Positions 25,982 through 34,717 of a DNA stretch of 64,000 nucleotides are shown one piece after another. Below the pieces are notes generated by a model. The model saw nothing but the letters and a program-made list of their open reading frames with translations. It did no database searches and was not told where the DNA came from. Source of the stretch: Gordonia zhaorongruii. Lineage in GTDB: Bacteria > Actinomycetota > Actinomycetes > Mycobacteriales > Mycobacteriaceae. Position 1 is the first letter of the stretch. Each line of letters starts with the position of its first letter. The DNA is taken from assembly GCF_007559005.1 (NCBI RefSeq), contig NZ_CP041763.1:2760463-2824462 (forward strand), written 5' to 3'. Both the position numbers and the translations under genes were made by a program.

Positions 25982-27448
25982 CTACTGCGACCCGGTGCCG
26001 CGCGGCAGCGCGAACCAGAAGCACGCGCCATCGCCCGGCTCCGAGTCGACACCGAACCGTCCGCCGTGTGCGGCGACGAGCGCTGCGACGATCGACAGAC
26101 CGAGACCGCTGCCCGACGCCGAATCACCGCTCCGCTGCCGGGACGGATCACCACGGTAGAAGCGCTCGAAGACGTGCCGCTGCTCGTCGATCGCGATTCC
26201 GGGACCGGTATCGGCCACCTCGACGACCACCTCGCCGTCGTCGATCCGCGAGCGATCGATCCGCGAGCGCACGGTGATCGACGCATCGGGGCCGGTGTGC
26301 GCGATCGCGTTGCTGAGCAGGTTGCCCAGCACCTGCCGCAAGCGCGTGCGGTCGGCCACCACCTCAGCCGATCCCGCGTCGCCGTCCAACTCGATCTCGA
26401 TCCAGCGGCCCCGTGCGGCCGCCCGCGCGGCCTCGACCGAGTCGACCAGCAACGGCAGCACCTCGATCGGAGACCTGGTGAGCGGTCGGTGCGCGTCGAG
26501 ACGAGCCAGCGTGAGCAGGTCCTCCACGAGGAGCGTCATCCGGTCCGCTTCACCGGCGATGCGGCGTACCGCGTCGCCGGGATCGGGAGCGCCGCCGATG
26601 GCCATCAGGTCGGCGAAGCCCTTGATGGACGTGAGCGGCGTGCGCAACTCGTGCGACGCGTCGGCGACGAATCGCCGCATCTTCTCCTCAGACGCCCGGG
26701 CCTGCCGTTCGGACTCTGCGGTGGTGGCGAATGCGTCCTGAATCTGCGAGAGCATCGCGTTCACGGATACCCCGAGGCTGCCGACCTCGGTGTTCGGCGG
26801 ACGCGCGGGCACACGTTGATGCAGATCGCCGCCGGCGATCGCCTGCGCGGTCTCCTCGACCCGTCGGAGTGGCCGCAGACTCGACCGCACCAGCACGTAA
26901 CTCAGGACGCCGATGGCCACGAGCACGATGCACCCGACGCCGACCTGCAACCAGATGAGCCGGGTCATGGTGGCGTCGACGTCGTCGAGCGGAATCGCGA
27001 CGACACTCGACTCGGCGCCGGCCACCCGCTTGATCACCCGCCACGACGGACCAGAACCCAGCGAGTCGACGGTACGAGGTTCCGCGGCGCCTTGCGGCAG
27101 CGACGACAGGTCCGGAGCCGAGTCGAAGTCGTTGAATGTGACGCTGAAGCCGTTCGGCCGCGTGGACGTCACGAAGTACTGCGACGGCGGCCGCCGCAGC
27201 CCGGGCGGTCCCGGGTCCGGATGATCCCGGTCGCCGTGCGGTCGCGCCCACCCGTTGACCGCCTCCGTCAGGCCGTCGTCGGTACGGGACATCAGATCGT
27301 TGTGCATCGCGGAGGTGACTGCGACACCCGACGTCACGAGTCCGGCGAACACGAGCAGGACGGTAGACACCACGAGCGTCACGCGGAGCGGCATCGCCCG
27401 CAGGCGGCCCATCAGCGTGGCCGGTGGCAGCGAGGTCCGGTTCGTCAC
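25982..27448 (-). CDS. phoR: Sensor histidine kinase PhoR
   Basis: 488 residues from GTG 27448, which overlaps the phoP stop by four bases (GTGA). Two membrane helices (about 22-46 and 163-187) enclose an extracytoplasmic sensor of about 115 residues; HAMP linker (188-240), phospho-acceptor His266 in SHELRTPL, and ATPase boxes N (GNLLSNAIAH), G1 (DTGPGI) and G2 (GLGLSI). Its partner is PhoP. In Mtb the pair controls complex-lipid synthesis, pH response and virulence; the signal here is not shown by sequence. Confidence 0.94.
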   Translation of the reverse strand: MTNRTSLPPATLMGRLRAMPLRVTLVVSTVLLVFAGLVTSGVAVTSAMHNDLMSRTDDGLTEAVNGWARPHGDRDHPDPGPPGLRRPPSQYFVTSTRPNGFSVTFNDFDSAPDLSSLPQGAAEPRTVDSLGSGPSWRVIKRVAGAESSVVAIPLDDVDATMTRLIWLQVGVGCIVLVAIGVLSYVLVRSSLRPLRRVEETAQAIAGGDLHQRVPARPPNTEVGSLGVSVNAMLSQIQDAFATTAESERQARASEEKMRRFVADASHELRTPLTSIKGFADLMAIGGAPDPGDAVRRIAGEADRMTLLVEDLLTLARLDAHRPLTRSPIEVLPLLVDSVEAARAAARGRWIEIELDGDAGSAEVVADRTRLRQVLGNLLSNAIAHTGPDASITVRSRIDRSRIDDGEVVVEVADTGPGIAIDEQRHVFERFYRGDPSRQRSGDSASGSGLGLSIVAALVAAHGGRFGVDSEPGDGACFWFALPRGTGSQ

Positions 27449-28164
27449 GTGCGGGGCTCGCGCATCACGTATCCGACGCCACGCAGGGTGTGGATCAGCC
27501 GGACCGGGCCGGTGTCGATCTTGCGACGCAGATACGAGACGTACGACTCGACGACGTTCACGTCACCGCCGAAGTCGTAGTTCCACACGTGGTCGAGGAT
27601 TCGCGGCTTGGACAGCACGGTGCCGGCGTTGACCATGAAGTACCGCAGCAGGGTGAACTCGGTCGGCGACAACTGCACCAGCTCACCGGCTTTGACCACC
27701 TCGTGCGTCTCCTCATCCAGTTCGAGGTCGGCGAAGATCAGGCGCGGCGATTCCGCTTTCTCGGGTCCTTCGCCACTCCGACGGAGCAGCACCCCGAGCC
27801 GCGCGACCACTTCTTCCAGACTGAACGGCTTGGTCACGTAGTCGTCGCCGCCGATGGTGAGCCCGTTGATCCTGTCCTCGACGGAGTCCCGCGCGGACAG
27901 GAACAGCGCGGGCGCCGTGATCCCGTCGGCGCGGAGCCTGCGGAGCAGGCCGAACCCGTCCATGCCGGGCATCATCACGTCCAGGACCAGCACGTCAGGC
28001 TTGAACGTGCGCGCGATGTCGATGGCCCGCGGACCGTCCGCCGCCGCCTGCACCTCGTGTCCCTGGAACTTCAGGGACACGGACAGGAGCTCCCGGATGT
28101 TCTCCTCATCGTCGACGACGAGGACCTTGGCCGGCTTGGCGGCGCTCGCACTCATGGAGATCAT
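27445..28164 (-). CDS. phoP: Response regulator PhoP (OmpR family)
   Basis: 239 residues. The receiver domain has acidic pocket Asp18/Asp19, phospho-acceptor Asp62 (LVLDVMMPGMDGFG) and the conserved Lys in YVTKPFS; the C-terminal winged helix (about 138-236) includes LSPTEFTLLRYF and GGDVNVVESYVSYLRRKID, nearly identical to Mtb PhoP. ATG 28155 is an alternative start. A 77-base gap separates it from the winged-helix gene upstream; CTGTGAA at 28212-28218 resembles a single PhoP half-site. Confidence 0.96.
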   Translation of the reverse strand: MISMSASAAKPAKVLVVDDEENIRELLSVSLKFQGHEVQAAADGPRAIDIARTFKPDVLVLDVMMPGMDGFGLLRRLRADGITAPALFLSARDSVEDRINGLTIGGDDYVTKPFSLEEVVARLGVLLRRSGEGPEKAESPRLIFADLELDEETHEVVKAGELVQLSPTEFTLLRYFMVNAGTVLSKPRILDHVWNYDFGGDVNVVESYVSYLRRKIDTGPVRLIHTLRGVGYVMREPRT

Positions 28165-28241
28165 GATGCTCGCCGATCCTCTGTCATCGCTGGCGGACCG
28201 CTGGGAGCTTCCTGTGAACCCTGACCAGGGGACGACCCCGT

Positions 28242-29432
28242 TCAGGCGACCGGACCCCCGCGCCTCATCATCGGCGAGGCGAACAGCCCCTGCGTCAGCC
28301 GCACCTCACCGAGCCAGGCAGTCAGCTCGGCGGCTCGTTCATCGAGGGCCCGACGCGCCCGGACGGAGAGTTCCTCGAGGGCGTGCACCTCCACACCGCC
28401 CTCGCCCTGCACCCATCCCCCGACGATCCGCCCGTCCCACCAAGCGGTCTGCCCGCCGTTGCCGTTGGCATCGAACAGATGCGGGACGTGCGCGGGGTCG
28501 AGGTAGAAGCCGCGCTCCTTCCAGCCCATCGTCGTCGGATCCAGTCCGGGAAGCAGCAGTGCACGCGGTTCGACGGATTCCACCGGGTCGGTGTCGTCGG
28601 CCATCAGGTAGCCGACCGCACCCGAGTCCAGATCGCATTCGACGACGTCGAGATCGGCGAGTGCCGCGCGCACCGCGGTCTTGGTGGATCCGAGCCACCA
28701 CTGCACGTCGGTCTCGGTGCCGGGACCGAACGACCGCAGCCAGCGTTCCACCAGGTCGCGATGCCCCGCTTCGGCGGTGACCGCCGGAATCGGCGAACCC
28801 AACCACGACGGGGTCGAGGTCCACACGGGCTTGGACGCATGCCACTGCGCGAGGTTGTGGCTACGCACCACGTCACCTGCCGCGGCGAGGTGATTGAGCA
28901 GGCGAGGCAGCATGGGCGAGGGGCCGCCGTACTTCTTCCCCGCATCGCGCATGATCGCGATGTCGAAGCCGGGCAACCGAGCGCGCACCTGCGCCGCCGT
29001 GAGTTCGTCGTCATCGAGGATCGCCAGGACGGCTGCGCGCGCCGATGCGATCCAGCCCTCCGGGTCGGCGGGCCCGTCCTCCCGCCGCAGGTCGCGCAGC
29101 AGGTTGGTGCGCTCGGAGGACGCCACCCGGCTTCCGATCGCACCGACCGCGCCGGCCACGACGCGGCGGCTCATCACGAAGAGCGTGCGGCGCATCGCGA
29201 GTTGCTTCACCACACTGCGCTCGTCGTAGAGTGCGGCGTCCACATCTGCGGGGAGGAGTCCGCCGTTGCGTGCCCAGGCCGAGAGGTGGACGGTCGACGC
29301 GGTGGTCGCGTGCAGGCCGATCAGCGCATCGGCGATCTGCACGACGCTCGCATCGCCACGCCCGGTGAGGAGATGCCTGTGCTGGAACCTCGCCCGGCGT
29401 TCGCCGTCACCGACACGGCGTCGCGCATTCAT
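28242..29432 (-). CDS. Winged-helix DNA-binding protein (HTH_42/AlkZ-like family)
   Basis: 396 residues from ATG 29432, which overlaps the esterase stop by four bases (ATGA); the open frame continues upstream but only as antisense of the esterase. The sequence has the layout of the winged-helix family containing AlkZ-type DNA glycosylases: N-terminal RARFQHRHLLTGRG, VVQIADALIGLHATTASTVHLSAWAR, three winged-helix repeats, and C-terminal DGRIVGGWVQGEGG. Glycosylase activity is not established. The two diagnostic Gln residues of AlkZ were not identified with certainty. Confidence 0.8.
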   Translation of the reverse strand: MNARRRVGDGERRARFQHRHLLTGRGDASVVQIADALIGLHATTASTVHLSAWARNGGLLPADVDAALYDERSVVKQLAMRRTLFVMSRRVVAGAVGAIGSRVASSERTNLLRDLRREDGPADPEGWIASARAAVLAILDDDELTAAQVRARLPGFDIAIMRDAGKKYGGPSPMLPRLLNHLAAAGDVVRSHNLAQWHASKPVWTSTPSWLGSPIPAVTAEAGHRDLVERWLRSFGPGTETDVQWWLGSTKTAVRAALADLDVVECDLDSGAVGYLMADDTDPVESVEPRALLLPGLDPTTMGWKERGFYLDPAHVPHLFDANGNGGQTAWWDGRIVGGWVQGEGGVEVHALEELSVRARRALDERAAELTAWLGEVRLTQGLFASPMMRRGGPVA

Positions 29433-30997
29433 CGGAAGCTCAGCACTTCCTCGCCCCACGCCTGGAGCATCACATCGTCGAGTCCCACCGCAGGACTGTC
29501 CTGCGCACCGATCCGCAGTGACGCATGCCGGTCCGGTGTGTACGGCTCCCACTCCACTCCCGCGGAGTCGCCGACCGTCGGGTTGGCCGTTGCCGCGAAG
29601 TTCAGCCACCGACGCTGCATCCGCCTGCACACCTCGTCGCCGGCTGGGCGGCCGCCGAGCCGGTACATCGGGTCCCGCTTCGACGACGACGGATTTCCCC
29701 AGACGTACGGAAGCTCGGTGGCGTGCGCCGCGCCGAAGCCGATGAACCGCAGCAGCGGTGTGGCCCAGTCGAACCGGTACAGATGCACCGACGCGCGGCG
29801 ATTCTGCGATTCGGCGATCCACAGGGCAGGCATCCGGAATCCGATGTCACGGGAGATCGCCATGCTTCGCACGCGTGCCTTCACGTGCTGATACGACTCG
29901 TCGAGATGATCCGGCTCGGGCATCTCCAGATCGGGCTGCTCGGTCCCGATATGCGCGAACATCGCGTCGACGTGCTCGGATTTCACCGGCATCAACGGTG
30001 AGGCCATCCATTTGAAGAGCGATGTCTCGTGCCGGTTGGTCCCGATGAGCAGCGGCACCTTGTGCGCGCGGCCCGACTCGAAGATTCGGAGCGGATCATC
30101 GGGGATGAGATCGCCGTCGACCACCGGCGCCTGACCGATGGTGCCGGGGAAATCGCGGGGCACGGAGAGGAAGACCTCCTGCGAACCGGTGACCAGTGCA
30201 CCCGTCGGGATATCGCGCAGATTGTCCAGCCCGACGCGGTCGATGGGCATCTTGTCGAGCAGGAGGTCGGCGTACCGCGCGCCGCGGTCGCCGCCGTACA
30301 CCGAGGTGGCCGGCGAGCTCTGCGCGATGGCCCGATGGATCAGGCCCTTGGCCGAGGGCATCGTGAGCAGCGTGGTCACCACGCCCCCGCCTGCCGATTC
30401 GCCGAAGACCGTGACATTGCCGGGGTCTCCCCCGAAGGCCTCGACATTGCCGTTCACCCAGCGCAGTGACGCCACGACATCCGACATCCCGCAGTTCGCC
30501 TGGAACACGTCGTCACCGTCGGACCAGCCGGAGAAGTCGGTGAACCCGAACGCGCCCAACCGGTAGTTGACGGTGACGATGATCGTCGGCGTCCCCGCCT
30601 CGATCGACGTGCTGATCAACGATCCCGGGTCGTAGATCGGCTGGCCTCCCGAGCCGCACAGGTAGGCGCCGCCGTGAATCCACACCATCACCGGCAGCTT
30701 GCCGCCGCGCAGCGCCGCACCGTGGGGCGTCGCGACGTTCAGGTAGAGGCAGTCCTCTTCCTGCCTGCCGCCTTCTTCGAGCTCGACCACCTGCATCACC
30801 GGTTGCGGGCACGCGGGACCGAAGCGGTCCGCAGGGATCACCTCGGTGTGCACCGCAGGTTCCCTGGCGTGCCGCCAGCGCAGTTCCCCGACGGGCGGCT
30901 GCGCGTACGGCACGCCCCGCCATGCGTCGTACTCCGCCGTCCTGACTCCGCGCAGCGGGCCGTAGCGGGTATCGACGACGAGGTCGGAATCAGTCAC
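29429..30997 (-). CDS. Type-B carboxylesterase/lipase
   Basis: 522 residues from GTG 30997 (MTDSDLVVDTRYGPLRG). It shows the carboxylesterase type-B pattern: N-terminal WRGVPYAQPPVGELRW, oxyanion hole HGGAYLCGSG, disulfide-type segment EEDCLYLNVATP, and the nucleophile elbow VFGESAGG with active Ser. No signal peptide, so it is cytoplasmic. It hydrolyses an ester of unknown nature. Divergent from the GyrI-like gene (71-base gap) and coupled to the winged-helix gene by ATGA overlap. Confidence 0.88.
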   Translation of the reverse strand: MTDSDLVVDTRYGPLRGVRTAEYDAWRGVPYAQPPVGELRWRHAREPAVHTEVIPADRFGPACPQPVMQVVELEEGGRQEEDCLYLNVATPHGAALRGGKLPVMVWIHGGAYLCGSGGQPIYDPGSLISTSIEAGTPTIIVTVNYRLGAFGFTDFSGWSDGDDVFQANCGMSDVVASLRWVNGNVEAFGGDPGNVTVFGESAGGGVVTTLLTMPSAKGLIHRAIAQSSPATSVYGGDRGARYADLLLDKMPIDRVGLDNLRDIPTGALVTGSQEVFLSVPRDFPGTIGQAPVVDGDLIPDDPLRIFESGRAHKVPLLIGTNRHETSLFKWMASPLMPVKSEHVDAMFAHIGTEQPDLEMPEPDHLDESYQHVKARVRSMAISRDIGFRMPALWIAESQNRRASVHLYRFDWATPLLRFIGFGAAHATELPYVWGNPSSSKRDPMYRLGGRPAGDEVCRRMQRRWLNFAATANPTVGDSAGVEWEPYTPDRHASLRIGAQDSPAVGLDDVMLQAWGEEVLSFR

Positions 30998-31068
30998 AGC
31001 CCCATTGTGCAAGAAGATGCCCGCAGTGCGCAGTGCGAGCGCTTCGCCGGAGTACGTACGCTCGCAGC

Positions 31069-31545
31069 ATGACTTCCGGTGTTCCCCTCTACTTCGGCGA
31101 CGACGCGTTCCTGCACGCAACCGAGGTGTCATTACCCGCCGACATACTGGTCGCCACCAAGCACTTCCCCGACGTGACTCTGGACGATCTGCCCGAGCTC
31201 TTCGACGAGTCGTTCGAGATACTCGCCCAGGCCGGGCCGGTCGGCCCCGCCTTCGCGCAGTACATCGGCGATCCCACCGACGTCTTCGATCTGACGATCG
31301 GATTCCCCGTCGCAGCTCCCACCGATGTGGAGGACACCGAGACCGGCCTGTTCCCCGGTGGGTCTGCCCTCATCATGAGTCACATCGGCGGCTTCGACGG
31401 GCTCGGATCGGCCTGGGACTCGCTCATGGAACTGCACTTCGCGCGCGGTGGCGCGCAGCCCCGCGCCACCCTGGAGATCTACGCGACCGATCCGTCCGGG
31501 ACCCCGCAAGAGGACCTGCGCACAGACCTGATCATCCTGTACTGA
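31069..31545 (+). CDS. GyrI-like/effector-binding domain protein
   Basis: 158 residues from ATG 31069 (MTSGVPLYFGDD); an ATG at 31033 adds 12 Arg-rich residues and is less likely. The SOUL/GyrI-like beta-alpha-beta repeat is suggested by PVGPAFAQYIGDPTDVFDLTIGFPVA and the C-terminal LEIYATDPSGTPQEDLRTDLIILY. This domain binds small hydrophobic ligands in AraC/MerR-type regulators or stands alone. No DNA-binding part is present. It is the last gene before the defence-like operon and does not look part of it. Confidence 0.72.
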   Translation: MTSGVPLYFGDDAFLHATEVSLPADILVATKHFPDVTLDDLPELFDESFEILAQAGPVGPAFAQYIGDPTDVFDLTIGFPVAAPTDVEDTETGLFPGGSALIMSHIGGFDGLGSAWDSLMELHFARGGAQPRATLEIYATDPSGTPQEDLRTDLIILY

Positions 31546-31759
31546 TCGAGGCGCGAAGCCGAGCAGCCAGACCGCATCCCTCCGTCCGGTAACGCCGCAT
31601 TCACCGCGTCCGACTGCTATGTGTGAGAGGCATTGCAACAGAACGGATCATCCCGGCAAGCGGGACGTGAAGTTTCGCATACCCGAAAACCGGCAGACGT
31701 CGTAGTCGGGTTCTAATATCTGCGAGGTTGTTGCCCACATCACGAACGGAGGCAGGACG
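31546..31759. other. Intergenic region upstream of the large helicase operon
   Basis: 214 bases without a convincing gene. TAATAT at 31714-31719 is a possible -10 element for the operon, with no good -35. A small hairpin TCCCG-GCAAG-CGGGA lies near 31648-31665. GGAGG at 31748-31752 is the ribosome-binding site of the next gene. No copy of the tRNA-Thr 3' end, no transposon end and no long repeat is visible. Confidence 0.45.
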
Positions 31760-34651
31760 TTGTCAACCACGCAGGTGGACGCCCTTAGCGAGATCCCATT
31801 CGCGCCCGGAGTCACCGTCCTCGTTCGCGATGAGGAATGGCTCATCACCTCAGTCGAGCGCGCAGCAGCCGAATCCGTCGCCGAGAGGACGCCGTACCTC
31901 ATCCGCGTCCGCGGCATCAGCCGCTATGTCCGCGACACCACGGCGTCCTTCTACACCGACCTCGACGACGTGACCGTGCTCGATCCTGCGGCGTCGACGG
32001 TTGTCGCCGACCCCTCCCCGCATTACCGTCGCAGCCGCCTGTTCCTCGAATCGACGTTGCGGCGCACGCCGACGCCGATCTACGACGAGGAGATCCAGGT
32101 CGCGGGCGAGATGCTGATGGACACGCTCGGATACCAGCTCTCCGCCGTCCGGAAGGCGCTGTCCAATCCAACGCTGCGTCCGCGCCTTCTGATCGCCGAC
32201 GCCGTCGGACTCGGAAAGACACTCGAGATCGGGATGATCCTCGCCGAGCTGGTCCGTCGCGGACGCGGCGAGCGGATCCTGGTGGTCACTCCCCGCCACG
32301 TCCTCGAGCAGATGCAGCAGGAGTTGTGGTGTCGCTTCGCCCTGCCGCTGGTCCGGCTCGACTCCGTCGGTATCCAGAAGGTGCGGCAGAAGCTGCCGGC
32401 CACCCGTAACCCGTTCACTTACTTCCCACGCGTCATCGTCTCCATCGACACGCTCAAATCCGCCAAGTACCGGGCACAGCTCGAGAAGGTCCGCTGGGAC
32501 GCCGTCGTCATCGACGAGGTCCACAATGCGACCAACTCGTCGACGCAGAACAATGAGCTCGCCCGCATCCTCGCCCCCACGACCGAGGCGCTTCTACTCG
32601 CGAGCGCGACCCCGCACAACGGTAGGCCCGAGAGCTTCGCCGAGCTACTGCGTCTCCTCGACCCGACCGTGGTCAAGCCCGATGGGTCGATCGCTCGCGA
32701 CGACCTCGAGAAGCTCATCATCCGCAGGCACCGATATTCGGCCGAAGTGGCAGCCGAGGTCGGCGAGAAGTGGGCGGAGCGCGCGGAGCCGAACAACATC
32801 CTCGTCCCGGCGTCGCCGGAGGAGACGGCCCTTGCCCGCGAGATCCGTGATACCTGGACGCACCCCGAGGGTTCGCCGCCGTCCGGGGACAACGCCCTGT
32901 TCTCGTGGACGCTCGCCAAAGCTTTCCTCTCCTCACCCGCCGCACTCCTCGAGTCCGTCGCCAACCGCCGTGCCCGCGCGACCGGTCCACGGGAGATCGA
33001 GGCGCTCGACGAACTGCAGCGTCTCGCCGAGCAGATCACGCCCACCGCGAACGCCAAGTACCGGGAACTCCTGAGCTACCTCAAGCAGATCGGAGTAGGC
33101 CGCGGCAAGGCCATGCGCGCCGTGGTGTTCACCGAGCGAGTCGCCACCATCCACTGGCTGCAGGCACAGCTCGCGAAGGATCTGGGCTTCAAACCCGGTG
33201 CCGTGCGGGTGATGCACGGCGGACTGCCCGACCAGGAGCAGATGGAGCTCATCGACGCGTTCAAACGCGAGTCGAGTCCGGTGCGCGTGCTCGTCACCGG
33301 CGACGTCGCATCCGAGGGCGTCAACCTGCACCGTCAATGCCACCAACTCGTGCACTACGACATCCCGTGGTCGCTCATCCGCATCCAGCAGCGCAACGGT
33401 CGCGTGGACCGGTACGGCCAGGAGACCTCCCCCGTCATCACAACACTCCTTCTCGACCCGCCCGACGACGCCGCGCCCGGCGATCTGCACCTGCTGACCA
33501 AACTCATGGAGCGCGAGCATGAGGCGCACGCCCGGCTCGGCGATGTCGCGTCACTCATGGGCGAGCACAGCGAGGCGAAGGAGGAGGACGCCATCCGCAA
33601 GGTCCTGGCCCGCACCAAGAGCTTCGACGATGTGGTCAAGACTCCAGATCAGGTACGCGCTCAGGAGGGCGCCGATGCCGACGACCTCGCCATCGACGAC
33701 ATCGACGCATGGATCGAGTCGCTCAGCGCCGGGGTCGACGACGATTCCGGGCCGTCCGAGCCCACGTCGTTGCGTCGCCGCAGCTTCTATGATTCCGAGC
33801 TCGCCTACCTGGAAGATGCGCTCACTGAGGCCTACAACGACGATCCCCAGTTTCCACCTGCCCGCGGCGGTGTGGGGTGGCGTCGTAATGACAACAGCAC
33901 GGCGCAGCTCGAACCGCCCGCCGATCTCGCCCGCCGGCTCGACCTGCTGCCGCAGGATTACGTCGCCGACCGGCAGGTCAAATCTGAACTCATGCTCGCC
34001 ACGACCACCGCGCGCGGGGCCGCATCACTCGATGAGGCCCGCGAAGGCAGCTCCGAGTCCACGTGGCCCATCGCCCACTACCTCGGGCCGTTGCATCTTG
34101 TCTCGGAATGGGCTGCCGACCGCGCGCTGGCCGAACTCGGCCGCCAGGAGGTTCCCGCAGTCCGCGGGAACGTCGACCACCCGACGGTCCTGCTCATCGG
34201 CACCCTGATGAACAAACGCGGACAGGTCATCTCCCGCGCGTTCCAGGTGACGGAGTTCCATACTGCGGAATTCGCCACCGACCAGACCATCGAGGACCCG
34301 TACGAGTGGCTGCGCGTGATCGGTCTCTCGGCGTCGGCCACCAATCCCGGCCCCGTTGCCGATGCCGCCGAGCTCACCGAGCTCATCCCGCGCGCTGTGG
34401 CCACCGCACGCGCGAGCCTCGGATCGGTCTTCAACGCCGCGACGGTCGAAGCCGAAAGGCGCGTGAAAGAACTCCATGCCCGATCCGGCGAATGGGCGCT
34501 GCTCGCCGCGGAGGAGACCCAGACTTCAGGGATCCGCCGTCTCACCGATCGAGTCCGCGGTGAGGCGGAACTCGCCGACCAGCTCGCCCCCGAACAGAGT
34601 CTGGTCCGCCCGGTGCTCGTGGTGGTACCCCCGGGCACTCCCGCGCAGTAG
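31760..34651 (+). CDS. DrmD-like SNF2/RapA-type helicase
   Basis: 963 residues from TTG 31760, with GGAGG seven bases upstream. A superfamily-2 ATPase of the SNF2/RapA branch: Walker A GLGKT (150-154), DEVH box (252-255), motif III SATPHNG (282-288), helicase C-domain with MHGGLPDQEQ, VASEGVNL and motif VI QRNGRVDRYGQ (544-554). The C-terminal 400 residues are helical and unassigned. It resembles the DISARM protein DrmD, the SNF2-like helicase of class 1 DISARM, which likewise precedes a methyltransferase gene. First gene of a six-gene, same-strand cluster. Likely an ATP-driven DNA translocase acting on foreign DNA; this is inference. Confidence 0.85.
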   Translation: MSTTQVDALSEIPFAPGVTVLVRDEEWLITSVERAAAESVAERTPYLIRVRGISRYVRDTTASFYTDLDDVTVLDPAASTVVADPSPHYRRSRLFLESTLRRTPTPIYDEEIQVAGEMLMDTLGYQLSAVRKALSNPTLRPRLLIADAVGLGKTLEIGMILAELVRRGRGERILVVTPRHVLEQMQQELWCRFALPLVRLDSVGIQKVRQKLPATRNPFTYFPRVIVSIDTLKSAKYRAQLEKVRWDAVVIDEVHNATNSSTQNNELARILAPTTEALLLASATPHNGRPESFAELLRLLDPTVVKPDGSIARDDLEKLIIRRHRYSAEVAAEVGEKWAERAEPNNILVPASPEETALAREIRDTWTHPEGSPPSGDNALFSWTLAKAFLSSPAALLESVANRRARATGPREIEALDELQRLAEQITPTANAKYRELLSYLKQIGVGRGKAMRAVVFTERVATIHWLQAQLAKDLGFKPGAVRVMHGGLPDQEQMELIDAFKRESSPVRVLVTGDVASEGVNLHRQCHQLVHYDIPWSLIRIQQRNGRVDRYGQETSPVITTLLLDPPDDAAPGDLHLLTKLMEREHEAHARLGDVASLMGEHSEAKEEDAIRKVLARTKSFDDVVKTPDQVRAQEGADADDLAIDDIDAWIESLSAGVDDDSGPSEPTSLRRRSFYDSELAYLEDALTEAYNDDPQFPPARGGVGWRRNDNSTAQLEPPADLARRLDLLPQDYVADRQVKSELMLATTTARGAASLDEAREGSSESTWPIAHYLGPLHLVSEWAADRALAELGRQEVPAVRGNVDHPTVLLIGTLMNKRGQVISRAFQVTEFHTAEFATDQTIEDPYEWLRVIGLSASATNPGPVADAAELTELIPRAVATARASLGSVFNAATVEAERRVKELHARSGEWALLAAEETQTSGIRRLTDRVRGEAELADQLAPEQSLVRPVLVVVPPGTPAQ

Positions 34652-34717
34652 CTGTCAGCCCCTCGCCGCCGCGCACCACGATGACACCAGCAACCTTCCG
34701 CTAAGGAGCCCGCCACC

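Noticed and set aside
25688-27580. 630-codon plus-strand frame opposite the HIT gene and phoR
   Set aside because: Antisense to conserved genes; composition is Arg/Asp/His-rich with no motif or ribosome-binding site.
28165-28241. PhoP autoregulatory box upstream of phoP
   Set aside because: CTGTGAA occurs once (28212), but no second copy lies at the spacing expected for the PhoP direct repeat.
29433-29822. N-terminal extension of the winged-helix protein by 130 residues
   Set aside because: The extension is antisense to the esterase, lacks family similarity, and the ATGA overlap at 29429-29432 gives a clear coupled start.
31546-31759. Possible attL copy of the tRNA-Thr 3' end at the left edge of the operon
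   Set aside because: I looked for the T-arm and acceptor sequence in either orientation and found nothing beyond a few bases.
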